Assembly: GCF_040958095.1 (NCBI RefSeq)
Contig: NC_091173.1
Location: 12,323,500 to 12,387,499 of the forward strand
From: Procambarus clarkii
Lineage: Eukaryota > Arthropoda > Malacostraca > Decapoda > Cambaridae
Reading direction: 5' to 3'
DNA length: 64,000 bases
The notes beneath the pieces were generated by a model, which did not search any database, was not told the origin of the DNA, and saw only the letters and a list, made by a program, of their open reading frames with translations. The first letter of the stretch is position 1. Each line of letters opens with the position of its first letter. Position numbers and translations under genes: made by a program. Positions 30,300 to 41,161 of the stretch are shown in pieces.

Positions 30300-31265
30300 G
30301 GCCCTGACCACCTCATATGTGTCATGCTACTTCATGTTTGTCATAGCACCTCATATGTGTCTCCTCACCTGGAGATGACTAGCCATGACTACCTCATCCA
30401 GGAACTGAGGTAATACATGTGATGACAGGAGAGTGAGGGGCTCAGTTACCTGTGCCTTGGTCTTTCCTTCTCCAACCCCCTACCTTGTGATGGTTTGTGT
30501 GGATCAATGTCCCCGCGGCCCGGTCTCTGTCCTTGGTTCACCCTCTGGCTCCTCCCCCAAGTCACGCCCTCGCACTCTTTAAGGCCAACGAAATCGCAAA
30601 CAAAATGTGCTACATACGAACTCTTCAAATATTTGAATAATATAGTATACCGTATTTGTCAAAACAGGCATCTCACGTATTAATATATAACTACATTCAC
30701 AGAATTCTTTAAATTCCTGGTTCGTCTTCCCTTCCACATAATTCGGGACCGCTTCATCTTGCCAGGAAGTTAAACATACACCGTCGTCACTTAACCTTTC
30801 ACTGAGTTACGGTGTCCGTTATACACAGTTTCGGCTTCAACGGAAAATCGGATGCAACGGAAGGATTTCCACTCAGTTGGTTCTCAATTCTACGAATTCG
30901 GTTCCAATATCACCGAATCATTTCCAGGGCCCGATTTGCGATCTATAAATAGAAAAAATCCAAATATTTGTATTGGAATAAAAATTCCTGCCCGTAATTT
31001 GGGTAATATATTAAAATTGAATTTGCAAATGTCCGTTCTATCAAGTGTATAGAGATAATATTGTAATGGAATGTAAGAAGCGTAGCTAAGATAGGATGTA
31101 GTGGAAGACTGTGTGTGCTGGAAGAGACCCGAACCAACCCGTCCAGTTCTCTGGAAATCTCCAATATGTTCTTGTGAGCAGAAGGCGACCACAACAATTT
31201 GGTATAAACGCCTTTAATAATCAATTTTATTATGGACATGTCAAGTAAACTTGAGCTTAAGAATA
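30300..31265. other. No recognisable feature
   Basis: Unique-looking; CTCATATGTGTC words near 30320-30365 only. Confidence 0.35.
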
Positions 31266-31344
31266 CTTGAAGTTGAGAAAATCTTGAGTATTAGAAAACT
31301 TGATTTTTCTTTCCCCCCCCCCCTCAAGAAAAAAAATGAAGATT

Positions 31345-31400
31345 GGGCTTATATTGAGCCCTGGCCTTGAGCCCTGGACTTGAGCCCTGGGGCTCAGGCC
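31345..31400. repeat. TTGAGCCCTGG short repeat
   Basis: About four 12-bp units. Confidence 0.6.
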
Positions 31401-31499
31401 AAGGGAATCTAGCCCAACCTTACCGTGGGGGGTAGGAAGTAAACACATTATTCACTAGGCTGTGACCGTAGCCTAACTGCACGTTCATCATTTTGGTTC

Positions 31500-31880
31500 A
31501 CCTCCCTTCCTTCAGCGTGTCTCTTCTCTTCTCACTATTCGCCTGTCTGGCTACACCCTCTATCAGTCTCCATGCCCCTCCCTCTCTCTCTCCTTCCCTC
31601 CCTTGGTGTTCATTCTTATCGCCTTCCTCTGCTTTTACTGCTTCCTTCCCGTTCTTTCTCAATCTACCATCTTATCGCTTCACTTTTCCACTTTTTTCCC
31701 TTATTTTTTTACACGGCTATATGGGCTGCTATGGGTAGGGGGGGGGTAGGTGGAAGGAAGGAGAGGGGGGTAAGGAGGAGGGGGGGGTAAGGAGGAGGGG
31801 GGTAAGGAGGAGGGGGGATAAAGAAGAGGGGTAAAGAGGAGGGAGAGGGTGAAGAGGAAGGGAGGGTGGGGGGTGGGGGG
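31500..31880. repeat. CT-rich then G-rich low complexity
   Basis: Pyrimidine tract to about 31720, then GGGGGGTAAGGAGGA-type units at 31738-31870. Confidence 0.7.
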
Positions 31881-32204
31881 AACCTATCAACGTCAGGGTT
31901 GGCGTGTTATAGGGATTGTGGGCGCCACAATGGGTAGAGGTTGCCGAAGGAGTTGAAAAGTATTTTTTGACAAATATTTAGAACAGACATCTTAACGCAT
32001 TCCTCCACTCACTTCCTATAGGTCGTCAGCTTGTGCCAACCACAACAGCTCCGCCCCTCCGAGGGGACGTTAATATCCAAGAACACCCAATTAGAAAGCT
32101 AATCAATGTTAAAAAACAAATCAGCGAAACGAGACACAGCTTAATCTAATACAAAAATAAACGTATTTAATATGACCAGAATTAAACCGGGAGGAAGATA
32201 TAGC
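31881..32204. other. No recognisable feature
   Basis: Unique-looking sequence. Confidence 0.3.
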
Positions 32205-32272
32205 CTTGGAGACCTGGTCAAGGACCGGGCCGCGGGGACGCTAAGCCCCGAAATCATCTCAAGATAACGTCC
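32205..32272 (+). mobile_element. SINE 3' end only (tail type 1)
   Basis: GACCGGGCCGCGGGGACGCT, CCCCGAAATCATCTCAAGAT: the 3' end of the SINE complete at 42170. Confidence 0.7.
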
Positions 32273-32317
32273 CGGGCCGAGGACATCGATGTGGCCGCTA
32301 CATGGCATATGGGACAC

Positions 32318-32344
32318 CCATATGTCCCAGCGTGGGACATATGG
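32318..32344. repeat. Perfect 12-bp inverted repeat, 3-nt loop
   Basis: CCATATGTCCCA, loop GCG, TGGGACATATGG; a further partial copy CATATGGGACA at 32307. Confidence 0.88.
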
Positions 32345-32434
32345 ACCCTTATATACCCTGGGGGTCTATATTATATATATTAAATATATACCTTGAGGCG
32401 CACTCTCACACACACACACAGCTAGCCTCACCTG

Positions 32435-32437
<3 letters not shown>

Positions 32438-32526
<89 letters not shown>
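32438..32526. repeat. (TG)n microsatellite
   Basis: About 44 units; short CA run at 32403-32420. Confidence 0.95.
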
Positions 32527-32528
<2 letters not shown>

Positions 32529-32667
32529 CGCGTACTCACTGGAGAGCTGATAATCAAACTCAAACATAAAGTAATTATACTGTATGAGTTTAGCGCGAGG
32601 GAGACTGGCTGGAGCGGGAGTTACGGTTGTAACCACACCACCACCATGGCTATTGTGGTCCTCGGGA

Positions 32668-32880
32668 AGGCCACAACCGTCACCAAGAGGGCCACAACGG
32701 TCACCACGAGGGCCACAACGGTCACCAGGAGGGCCACAACGGTCACCACGAGGGCCTCAACGGTCACCACGAGGGCCTCAACGGTCACCAGGAGGGCCAC
32801 AACGGTCACCAAGAGGGGCCATAACGGGCACCAAGAAGGGCCACAACGGTCATCAAGAGGGCCACAACGGTCGTCAGTAA
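32668..32880. repeat. 21-bp minisatellite, about 10 copies
   Basis: Unit GCCACAACGGTCACCANGAG plus G. Confidence 0.93.
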
Positions 32881-32999
32881 AGGGACCTTTGTACGATGGC
32901 TCAGTATTACCCACAATGCACCAGCTGGGACGCGCCAAAACTTGTTACCGCTCAACGATCCCAACTGTCGTTAATGTAAGCTTTGACGTATTGTTCCAG

Positions 33000-33790
33000 G
33001 AGTAATGGTCATGATATTGTTCCAGGAGTAATGGCATTGTTCCAGGTGTATAAAACACGCGGTCATACTGCCTAACAGAAGTCTATATAATACAAATATA
33101 TTACAAACACATACATAGAGCACTATTCGCTATAACAATTAACTTTAATGCTATCATAACAAATCTGAAAGTAAACTCTACTTTGGAAGAGCTAGGATAC
33201 TTTGAGATTTTTGATGACAGCCTAAGCAGATTTGATTTGACCGATAGTTTGAATTTTGGTTGAATAGGGATAGTCTGAAGCCTAAGCAGATTTGATCTGG
33301 CCTGATATGATTTGAATTTGATTTGATTTGAATTTTGAAATTTAAAATAGTTTGAATTTTCATTGAAGCGGATTTGGCAAACTTTCAAGCAAGGTGAGAG
33401 TTTGTGAAGTTTTCAACATTTGGGGAGAATAAAACCCCGAGTGATTCATCAGGTGACAATATCCAGGACGCTCATGGCCAAAGTTTGATGGCGGGATTTC
33501 AAGGGATTTTAAATAGCATTACGGGATAAAAGACCTTATTATGTGACCTAGTAAGGGCGAATTCAACAACGCACCAGTGCTTTCAAGTTTTGAAGGGAGA
33601 TACGTTAAAACAAATGTTTAAGTGATGAATTCTGGGTAATGTTTATACGGTGTGTTGAGATTTCAAATATGGGTCGTGTATTGGAAACAGGTCAGTTGGT
33701 CTGTGTGAGAGGGGGAGGGAGACGGGGGAGGGTGAGAGTCTGCGTGTGAGAGCATGTGAGTGTGTTACTGAGAGCATGTGTATTCATCTA
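33000..33790. other. No gene; GATTTGAATTTG-rich AT sequence
   Basis: AGCCTAAGCAGATTTGAT occurs twice (about 33220 and 33280), and GATTTGAATTT words cluster at 33310-33360. Confidence 0.4.
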
Positions 33791-33794
33791 GTTT

Positions 33795-34418
33795 TCACCT
33801 AGTTGTGCTTGCGGGGGGTTGAGCTCTGCTCTTTGGTCCCACCTCTCAACCGTCAATTAACTGGTGTACAGATTCCTGAGCCTACTGGGCTCTATCATAT
33901 CTACATTTGAAACTGTGTATGGAGTCAGCCTTCACCACATCACTGCCTAATGCATTCCATCCGTTAACTACTCTGACACTGAAAAAGTTCCTTCTAACGT
34001 CCCTGTGGCTCATGTGGGTACTCAGTTTCCACCTGTGTCCCCTTGTTCGCGTACCGCCAGTGTTGAATAGTTAATACTTATTTATCCGGTCGATTCCCCT
34101 GAGGATTTTGTACGTAGTGATCATGTCTCCCCTTACTCCTCTGTCTTCCAGTGTCCTAAGGTGCATTTCCCGCAGCCTTTCCTCGTAACTCATGCCTCTT
34201 AGTTCTGGGACTAGCCTAGTGGCATACCTTTGGACTTTTTCCAGCTTCGTCTTGTGATTGACAAGGTACGGGCTCCATGCTGGGGCCGCATACTCCAGGA
34301 TTGGTCTTACATATGTGGTGTACAAGATTCTGAATGATTCCTTACACAAGTTCCTGAACGCTATTCTGATGTTAGCCAGCCTCGCATACGCCGCTGACGT
34401 TATTCTTTTTATGTGGGC

Positions 34419-34421
<3 letters not shown>
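33795..34421 (-). mobile_element. CR1/L2-like LINE, 3' fragment
   Basis: Minus strand: ORF2 C-terminus from about 34349 (CKESFRILYTTYVRPILEYA, LVPELRGMSYEERLREMHL, RGVRGDMITTYKILRGIDRI), a stop near 34073, more coding-like sequence, then the 3' tail ending CTAGGTGAAAAC at 33795. Its 5' truncation meets a GT run at 34423-34454. Confidence 0.8.
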
Positions 34422-34454
<33 letters not shown>

Positions 34455-34456
<2 letters not shown>

Positions 34457-34668
34457 ACTCTTTGTATTTCCTGCTAAACCATTTTCAATTTAAACAAGAC
34501 TTGCACTACGTTTGAGCGGATCCCTCTTGCTAAAGTTGTACGTGGGCATAAAACCAAGCTACACTCTACCCTAGAGAGACACCCACACACGGGCCTCTTA
34601 AACACCAGCACCAATTACTCCAACACATTCCAGGAACCCTTACTGCATTTCTCCTTGGGCAAAACCTA
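34455..34668. other. No recognisable feature
   Basis: Unique-looking. Confidence 0.3.
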
Positions 34669-34670
34669 AT

Positions 34671-34913
34671 GATGTCACAGCAGCAGTGACGATGTCACAG
34701 TAACAGTGGTGATGTCACAGTAGCAGTGATGATGTCACAGTAGCAGTGACGATGTCACAGTAGCAGTGATGACGTCACAGTAGCAGTGATGATGTCACAA
34801 TAACAGTGGTGATGTCACAGTTGCAGTGATGTCACAGTAGCAGTGATGATGTCACAGTAGCAGTGACGATGTCACAGTAGCAGTGATGACGTCACAGTAG
34901 CAGTGATGTCACA
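34671..34913. repeat. GATGTCACAGTAGCAGTGA minisatellite
   Basis: About 12 units of 15-21 bp. Two units read GTGATGACGTCACAG and contain the palindrome TGACGTCA. Confidence 0.92.
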
Positions 34914-35022
34914 GTGAAGGAAGACAGGGGGTGCGTATTTGGCACTGATGCCATCAACGTGTCCCTCATTTCATGCGATATTAGTACAAACTTGAGAGGC
35001 CGCCGACACTGTTGGTACCCCT

Positions 35023-35124
35023 GCTGTGTTGAGCGGTGCTGTGTTGAGCGGTGCTGTGTTGAGCGGTGCTGTGTTGAGCAGTGCTGTGCTGAGCGGTGTT
35101 GTGTTGAGCGGTGCTGTGTTGTTA
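35023..35124. repeat. 15-bp minisatellite
   Basis: Unit GAGCGGTGCTGTGTT, about 7 copies. Confidence 0.9.
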
Positions 35125-35157
35125 TGGTAATGTGTTGCTCCTGGTGTTTCAGCCCCA

Positions 35158-35468
35158 GGAACACCATGTGAGCAACAAGAACACCATTCGAGCCACCAGA
35201 ACACAGTGGGAGCCACCAGAACACAGTGGGAGCCACCAAAACACAGTGGGAGCCACCAGAACACAGTGGGAGCCACCAGAACACAGTGGGAGCCACCAGA
35301 ACACAGTGGGAGCCACCAGAACACAGTGGGGGGCCACCAGAACACAGTGGGAGCCACCAGAACACAGTGGGAGCCACCAGAACACAGTGGGAGCCACCAG
35401 AACACAGTGGGAGCCAACAGAACACAGTGGGAGCCAACAGAACACAGTGGGAGCCAACAGAACACAGG
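35158..35468. repeat. 20-bp minisatellite, about 15 copies
   Basis: Unit GAGCCACCAGAACACAGTGG; last units change CACC to CAAC. Confidence 0.95.
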
Positions 35469-35499
35469 GGGGGGGGGGGTACCATCATCACTACAGCAA

Positions 35500-35850
35500 A
35501 CATTAAACATTGATTATTGTGCGTATCAGAGCATCAAATATTCAATGTTCCCTGAACACATGGACGCCAGACTGATTCATTGCAAATCAGTAAACCGGTT
35601 TGCGCTGCAACGCTTACACCGCTACTTCCGGCTACCTTCCCACATTACTTTAGTTGCAAGTCCTTGTTGCAAATACACCCTCCCCTCAGACCCAGCGTTG
35701 CCTCAAGAATGTGATGATTTTGATGAAACAGACCAAAAAATACATCGGACTAAAATACATCGACTATGACAGGTAAAAACTAACTTCATATTTAACGCTT
35801 GTCAAATGGTGAGAAAGGTCTATGTAATGTTAATTTTGTTCCTTGTAAGG
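35500..35850. other. No recognisable feature
   Basis: An 87-codon frame downstream of the repeat (to 35769) has no family resemblance. Confidence 0.3.
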
Positions 35851-35851
35851 G

Positions 35852-36095
35852 CGTTATCTTGAGATGATTTCGGGGCTTAGCGTCCCCGCGACCCGGTCTT
35901 CGACCAGGCCTCCACCCCCAGGAACAGCCAGTGACAGCTGACTAACTCACAGGTACCTATTTACTGCTGGGTAACAGGGGCATCAGGGGAAAAAGAAACT
36001 CTGCCCATTGTTTCTCGCCGGCGTCCGGGATCAAACCCGGGACCACAGACCACAGGATCACGCGTCCAGTGTTCTGTCCGCTCAGCCACCGGCGT
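35852..36095 (-). mobile_element. tRNA-headed SINE, tail type 1
   Basis: Minus: GCCGGTGGCTGAGCGGACAG A-box side, B box GGGTTTGATCCCGG, shared body GGGCAGAGTTTCTTTTTCCC, AGGTACCTGTGAGTTAG, then GGCCTGGTCGAAGACCGGG and CATCTCAAGATAAC. Confidence 0.8.
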
Positions 36096-36196
36096 TGGTC
36101 ACTCCGACAGTGGAATGCACCTACACCCTGAAGGTGTAGCTCCAGAACACCTCTTTTATGACGTGTTGATTGTAAATTCTGTTTAACGTGTTTAGG

Positions 36197-36312
36197 TACC
36201 TGCTGGATACCTGCTGGATACCTGCTGGATACCTGCTGGATACCTGCTGGATACCTGCTGGGATACCTGCTGGATACCTGCTGGGATACCTGCTGGATAC
36301 CTGCTGGGATAC
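36197..36312. repeat. 11-bp minisatellite ending in a hairpin
   Basis: Unit TACCTGCTGGA, about 10 copies. The last unit is followed by its own reverse complement: GGATACCTGCTGG (36295-36307), loop GATA, CCAGCAGGTATCC (36312-36324). Confidence 0.93.
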
Positions 36313-36324
36313 CAGCAGGTATCC

Positions 36325-36640
36325 GCTGCCGGTATACTATCTTGACAATACGATATCGCGCAATACGATAGTTGTCAAGTTTTGGACGACGAGTGAATTA
36401 CCTAAAGGGATTCTAGTCCTTCCTTGAGTTAATTGTCTTCCTCTGTTGCTGCCAACTGCTGGTTACGGCATCACCGTCAGTGTTGCCTGATAGTGGATAA
36501 TCTAAGTTTGTTACCAGTTGGGATAATCCATACAAAATGGCCGAATTGTCACCCTCTGCAGGATTATCTAATTATTCAAATGAGTGTCTGTGTCTGCCAG
36601 CTGCGTGACAACTAACAGAGCTGCTGCCAGTTGTAGGAGT
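36325..36640. other. No recognisable feature
   Basis: Unique-looking. Confidence 0.3.
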
Positions 36641-36644
36641 GTCT

Positions 36645-36705
36645 CAAACGTGTTCATTACAAACGTGTTCATTACAAACATGTTCATTACAAACATGTTC
36701 ATTAC
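36645..36705. repeat. 15-bp minisatellite, 4 copies
   Basis: Unit AAACGTGTTCATTAC/AAACATGTTCATTAC. Confidence 0.9.
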
Positions 36706-36799
36706 TGCAAGATAAAGTTCTAAATGGTTATATAATGTTGCAAAGTGAAGGAGAGTTGTGAAGTGCAGAATTTTGTATCTTATTTCAGGTTATGTTAGT

Positions 36800-36850
36800 C
36801 CAGCCTGACTCTTGAAGCCTGACTCTTGAAGCCTGACTCTCCCAGCCTGA
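36800..36850. repeat. Short CCTGACTCT repeat
   Basis: Four units of about 13 bp (AGCCTGACTCTTGA and variants). Confidence 0.7.
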
Positions 36851-36879
36851 CTCTCACTGTAGAGAGTGAGAGCTGTAAA

Positions 36880-37090
36880 CACTGTGACTCACACGTCCAC
36901 ATTTGTCTGTACGCATTTAACTGTTGCCCCTGTTCACCCGACAGTAAAATGGGTACCTGGTTGTTAAAACAATTTGGCGGGTCGTATTCAGGGAGGAAAA
37001 TTAGGATTAAGGACCTGCCCGGAACGCTACGCGTGCTGGTGGCTGTACAAGAATGTAACAACTCTTACACATTTAAATAAAATAAATACA
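36880..37090 (+). mobile_element. Shared-body SINE with tail type 3
   Basis: Body CCTGTTCACCCGACAGTAAA and GGGTACCTGGTTGTTA is joined to GGACCTGCCCGGAACGCTAC, GTGCTGGTGGCTGTA and AAATAAAATAAATA. The tail matches 9957-10085 and 11566-11722. The tRNA head is lost. Confidence 0.65.
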
Positions 37091-37096
37091 TACGCA

Positions 37097-37282
37097 GGGA
37101 GGGAAGAAATTATCAAGGAAAGCGCTAAGCTATTACGACTATGTAGCACATGGAAGGGGTCAGGATAAGGATTTGGGATGAGACGGGTGGGAAGGAATGG
37201 TGCCCAGCCACTTGGACGGTCGGGGATTGAACGCCGACCTGGAAGAAGCGAGACAATCCCTCTACCGTTCACCCCAAGTGTA
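37097..37282 (-). mobile_element. tRNA-headed SINE (second family)
   Basis: Minus: CTTGGGGTGAACGGTAGAGG, B box GGCGTTCAATCCCCGACC, GTGGCTGGGCACCATTCC, ATCCTGACCCCTTCC, AGCGCTTTCCTTGATA. Confidence 0.75.
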
Positions 37283-37394
37283 AATACTTACGGATCACCA
37301 GAATAAACCATATAATTTAAAGTGCTAATGTTGTTATTATAAACGCATTCATATGTGTGTGTGTTGTACGCATCTATTGCGTATGAGTTATTGT

Positions 37395-37625
37395 TAAAGG
37401 GTCGCGGTATTACAGTAGGGTTCGTTCCCGACGCACAATCGAGAATTCCGGGGTTCGAATCCTGGGCGGGACAGAAACGGTGGGGCGCATAACCTTTCAC
37501 CTAATGGGTCTGTTCACCTAGCAGCCAGTTGGGACTCAGGAGTTAGTCAACTTGTTGGGGGGGGGGGGGGGGAAGGAATTCGACCCTGGGGGGGGGGACC
37601 TCGATAAAAGCCTAACGTGTATGAT
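37395..37625 (+). mobile_element. tRNA-headed SINE, tail type 4
   Basis: B box GGGGTTCGAATCCTGGG at about 37450, body ACCTTTCACCTAATGGGTCT and GTTCACCTAGCAG, then GGAGTTAGTCAACTTG, G runs and GGGGACCTCGATAAAAGCCT. Same order as 57353-57612. Confidence 0.65.
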
Positions 37626-37920
37626 AACACTCTGTCTTCCTGTCCCGAGACGCAGTAAATTACTAAATATAATTGCATTTAATTATATTAAATTACAATT
37701 AATTATAACAATTAGAAAGGATTATAATTAATCTAGTCTACAGATCTGGTAACATAACCACAAGACGCCACCTTGAATATTATTAAATAAATATTACAGT
37801 ACAGAAAGCAACCAGGAACTGATATTTAATTTATTTACGATAAATAAATAAGTTGATTTAACGCAGGACTCAACGTCACACCAGACTGAGTTTTTGGCGG
37901 TGTTCTCTCACCAGCATCAC
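37626..37920. other. No recognisable feature (AT-rich)
   Basis: TTAAATTA-type words; no gene. Confidence 0.4.
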
Positions 37921-37924
37921 CCCT

Positions 37925-38030
37925 CAGACAGGTGGGACAGTTGCTGGTGATAGGTGGGACAATTGCTGGTGATAGGTGGGACAGTTGCTGGTGATAGGTT
38001 GGACAGTTGCTGGTGATAGGTGGGACAATT
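37925..38030. repeat. 22-bp minisatellite, 5 copies
   Basis: Unit GGTGGGACAATTGCTGGTGA plus TA. Confidence 0.93.
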
Positions 38031-38074
38031 GCGATCGACGGGCAGTTTTGAAATGTGGGTTGTGGTGAAAATTA

Positions 38075-38597
38075 GGCTGTTGTGATAGCTGGGGTGTTGT
38101 GATAGCTGGGGTGTTGTGATAGCTGGGGTGTTGTGATAGCTGGGGTGTTGTGATAGCTGGGGTGTTGAGATAGCTGGGGTGTTGTGATAGCTGGAGTGTT
38201 GTGATAGCTGGGGTGTTGTGATAGCTGGGGTGTTGTGATAGCTGGGGTGTTGTGATAGCTGGGGTGTTGTGATAGCTGGGGTGTTGTGATAGCTGGGGTG
38301 TTGTGATAGCTGGGGTGTTGTGATAGCTGGGGTGTTGTGATAGCTGGGGTGTTGTGATAGCTGGGGTGTTGTGATAGCTGGGGTGTTGTGATAGCTGGGG
38401 TGTTGTGATAGCTGGGGTGTTGAGATAGCTGGGGTGTTGAGATAGCTGGGGTGTTGTGATAGCTGGGGTGTTGTGATAGCTGGGGTGTTGTGATAGCTGG
38501 GGTGTTGTGATAGCTGGGGTGTTGTGATAGCTGGGGTGTTGTGATAGCTGGGGTGTTGTGATAGCTGGGGTGTTGTGATAGCTGGGGTGTTGTGATA
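38075..38597. repeat. 17-bp minisatellite, about 31 copies
   Basis: Unit GTGTTGTGATAGCTGGG. As 17 is not a multiple of three, the 249-codon minus frame is a 17-residue cycle through all phases; not a gene. Confidence 0.97.
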
Positions 38598-38790
38598 ATA
38601 AATAAATCAGCTTCTTGTCATGGAACAAGAACTTAAGTGGTACAAACTGCGCGTTGATTCTGCAGTCTATCAAGTAATTCTATAAGTTCACTCAGTCATT
38701 ATCTATAGAAGCATCAGCATTCTCTCAGGAGGAAACACTGTAATATCTAAACCTATCAACACAATACTAGAACAAATACCGAATGAAAGA

Positions 38791-38792
<2 letters not shown>

Positions 38793-38874
<82 letters not shown>
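38793..38874. repeat. (TA)n microsatellite
   Basis: About 41 units. Confidence 0.95.
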
Positions 38875-38880
<6 letters not shown>

Positions 38881-38957
38881 TAGAAACCGTTCTTTTGAGT
38901 GTGTCTAATACAGGTATCTCTCTTGTGTATTTTCAGGTAAGTGGCAACCACAGAGGA

Positions 38958-39218
38958 GGTTATCTTGAGATCTTGAGGTTATCTTGAGATGATTTCGGAG
39001 CTTTTTAGTGTCCCCGCGGCCCGGTCCTCGATCAGGCCTCCACATCCAGGAAGCAGCCCGTGACAGCTGACTAACACCCAGGTACCTATTTTACTGCTAG
39101 GTAACAGGGGCATAGGGTGAAAGAAACTCTGCCCATTGTTTCTCGACGGCGTCTGGGATCGAACCCAGGACTACAGGATCACAAGTCCAGCGTGCTGTCC
39201 GCTCGGCCGACCGGCTCC
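38958..39218 (-). mobile_element. tRNA-headed SINE, tail type 1, full length
   Basis: Minus: GGAGCCGGTCGGCCGAGCGG head, B box GGGTTCGATCCCAG, body, GGAGGCCTGATCGAGGACCG, then ATCTCAAGATAACCTCAAGA: the tail unit is repeated at the 3' end. Confidence 0.85.
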
Positions 39219-39304
39219 CCATATTAGGGGGAGGTCACCATGAGGGTAGTATGGTGTATGCATCTCTTCTCTCCAAGACCACAATGATGTATGATGAGCT
39301 ATCA

Positions 39305-39530
39305 TCTCATTATCAGGAGGTGATAGCTGCCACTATCACCTCCTCATTATCAGGAGGTGATAGCTGCCACTATCACCTCCTCATTATCAGGAGGTGATAG
39401 CTGCCACTATCACCTCCTCATTATCAGCAGGTGATAGCTGCCACTATCACCTCCTCATTATCAGCAGGTGATAGCTGCCACTATCACCTCCTCATTATCA
39501 GCAGGTGATAGCTGCCACTATCACCTCCTG
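39305..39530. repeat. 37-bp minisatellite of hairpins, 6 copies
   Basis: Each unit holds GGAGGTGATAG, a 6-nt loop and CTATCACCTCC, so every unit is a near-perfect inverted repeat; later units change GGAGG to GCAGG on one arm only. Confidence 0.93.
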
Positions 39531-39631
39531 ACAATAGTTTAACATTCTGCTAAGAATGTTAAAATATTGATTACGATATATTTTGTTTACATCTGTTTTG
39601 TATTGCCGATTTCATCCCTGTAACAACACAT

Positions 39632-39694
39632 CGGTTGTTGTTTAGCTACTCAGAACGAAGTGTCCATGTAGCACGGGCTATGGCGAGCCCGTAA
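39632..39694 (-). mobile_element. Double-hairpin micro-retroposon (form 1), older copy
   Basis: Minus: TTTACGGGCTCGCCATAGCC, GCTAC..GTAGC stem, TAAACAACAACC tail. Flanking ATCGG words (5 bp) may be a decayed duplication. Confidence 0.65.
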
Positions 39695-39896
39695 ATAGAT
39701 CGGAGTTATGATGGGACTAACAGGTGGGGCGCCTGGAGGCGGGGTGAGGTGTGCTCCCTGGGGGGAGGGGGGAAGGGGACTCTCACACTCGGCACGCAAG
39801 AATTACAACTAATGCGGGCAAACAGATTGCACAATACAACTCAAAACACAACAGAGATTGTACGAACAATTGCTCCCCATTTACCAGATGCTTCAA

Positions 39897-40023
39897 GTTG
39901 GTGTGTACTCACCTAGTTGTGTTTGCGGGGGTTGAGCTCTGGCTCTTTGGTCCCGCCTCTCAACCGTCAATCAACAGGTGTACAGATTCCTGAGCCTATC
40001 GGGCTCTATCATATCTGCACTTG

Positions 40024-40030
<7 letters not shown>
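39897..40030 (-). mobile_element. CR1/L2-like LINE 3' tail fragment
   Basis: Tail and last codons (AGTGCAGATATGATAGAGCC on minus); truncated by a GT run at 40029-40081. Confidence 0.75.

Positions 40031-40081
<51 letters not shown>
40029..40081. repeat. (GT)n microsatellite
   Basis: About 26 units inside the LINE fragment position where AGTTTCAAATGTAG is expected. Confidence 0.95.
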
Positions 40082-40083
<2 letters not shown>

Positions 40084-40231
40084 TTGATCTTGTCAACAAA
40101 CTTTGCAAAGAACATCTGCGTCCAGTGGTGTCCAGTAGGCACACAACTCTCTTCAAGTACAACTAAACTGTTACAGCTGTTAACCTGCACGAAGCTGTTG
40201 CTTCCTGCCTAGCTCCTGCTGCAGGGTAGGT

Positions 40232-40257
40232 GGGGGGGGGGGGGGGGGGGGGGGGGG
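40232..40257. repeat. G26 homopolymer
   Basis: Unbroken G run; length may be unreliable in the assembly. Confidence 0.85.
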
Positions 40258-40261
40258 TCAG

Positions 40262-40412
40262 CCAACACTGCCCACACCAGCTGGTGGCCCAGTCTTGCCA
40301 ACACTGCCCACACCAGCTGGTGGCCCCAGTCTTGCCAACACTGCCCACACCAGCTGGTGGCCCCAGTCTTGCCAACACTGCCCACACCAGCTGGTGGCCC
40401 CAGTCTTGCCAA
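40262..40412. repeat. 37-bp minisatellite, 4 copies
   Basis: Unit CCAACACTGCCCACACCAGC plus TGGTGGCCCCAGTCTTG. Confidence 0.94.
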
Positions 40413-40686
40413 CACCAAACTTTACCAGGCGGATTGTACTATAAGTATATACCCCCCCCCCCCACCCCACACCTCCCCTTCTCCTCCTCCCAACTCCGCT
40501 TCTGCAATATTGGCAACATTTATCGCGTCAATGTGCTGACTATTTCAGAGCAAGGGAAAAACTCAAGAGGATTTCAGTGTTTCCAGGAAGTTCCAGACGC
40601 TGGAAAAAAGGCATTACGGTGATATACTGTGACAGTAAGCTATGGCTAAGAACACTAATGGCACCATGGAAGATCACAGACTCTCA

Positions 40687-40690
<4 letters not shown>

Positions 40691-40766
<76 letters not shown>
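40691..40766. repeat. (GA)n microsatellite
   Basis: About 38 units. Confidence 0.95.
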
Positions 40767-40772
<6 letters not shown>

Positions 40773-40847
40773 TCAATTTACTGACTTTTCCCCTGTCATA
40801 TCTGCTACATATATTTATTTCTTATACACAGACACAGACACACGCAC

Positions 40848-41020
40848 ACACATGCCCAGGATGCAGACCATAACAGCTGTCTAACTACTATAAGCACCTT
40901 TTTACTGCTAGGTGAACAGAGGCATCAGGTGAAACACGTTCTGTCCATTTGTGCCTCGACCAGGAATCGAACTTGGATTGGGACTACGAACCCGGAGCGC
41001 TGTTTGCTGGGCTGTGAGGA
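40848..41020 (-). mobile_element. Degenerate shared-body SINE
   Basis: Minus: AGTTCGATTCCTGG B box, body TTTCACCTGATGCCTCTGTT, CACCTAGCAGTAAAAAGG, CAGCTGTTATGG. Tail is replaced by a CA-type run. Confidence 0.6.
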
Positions 41021-41085
41021 CCTGTGTGTGTGTGTGTTCGTGTGAATACATCCATGTACATGTATCGTGACAGACAGCCGTGAGG

Positions 41086-41090
<5 letters not shown>

Positions 41091-41158
<68 letters not shown>
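41091..41158. repeat. (CA)n microsatellite
   Basis: About 34 units. Confidence 0.95.

Positions 41159-41161
<3 letters not shown>

Noticed and set aside
37395..37470. tRNA gene at the GGGTTCGAATCC B box
   Set aside because: Same reason: SINE head with body and tail type 4 attached.
37924..38673. 249-codon minus frame rich in His, Pro and Thr
   Set aside because: Translation of the 17-bp minisatellite.
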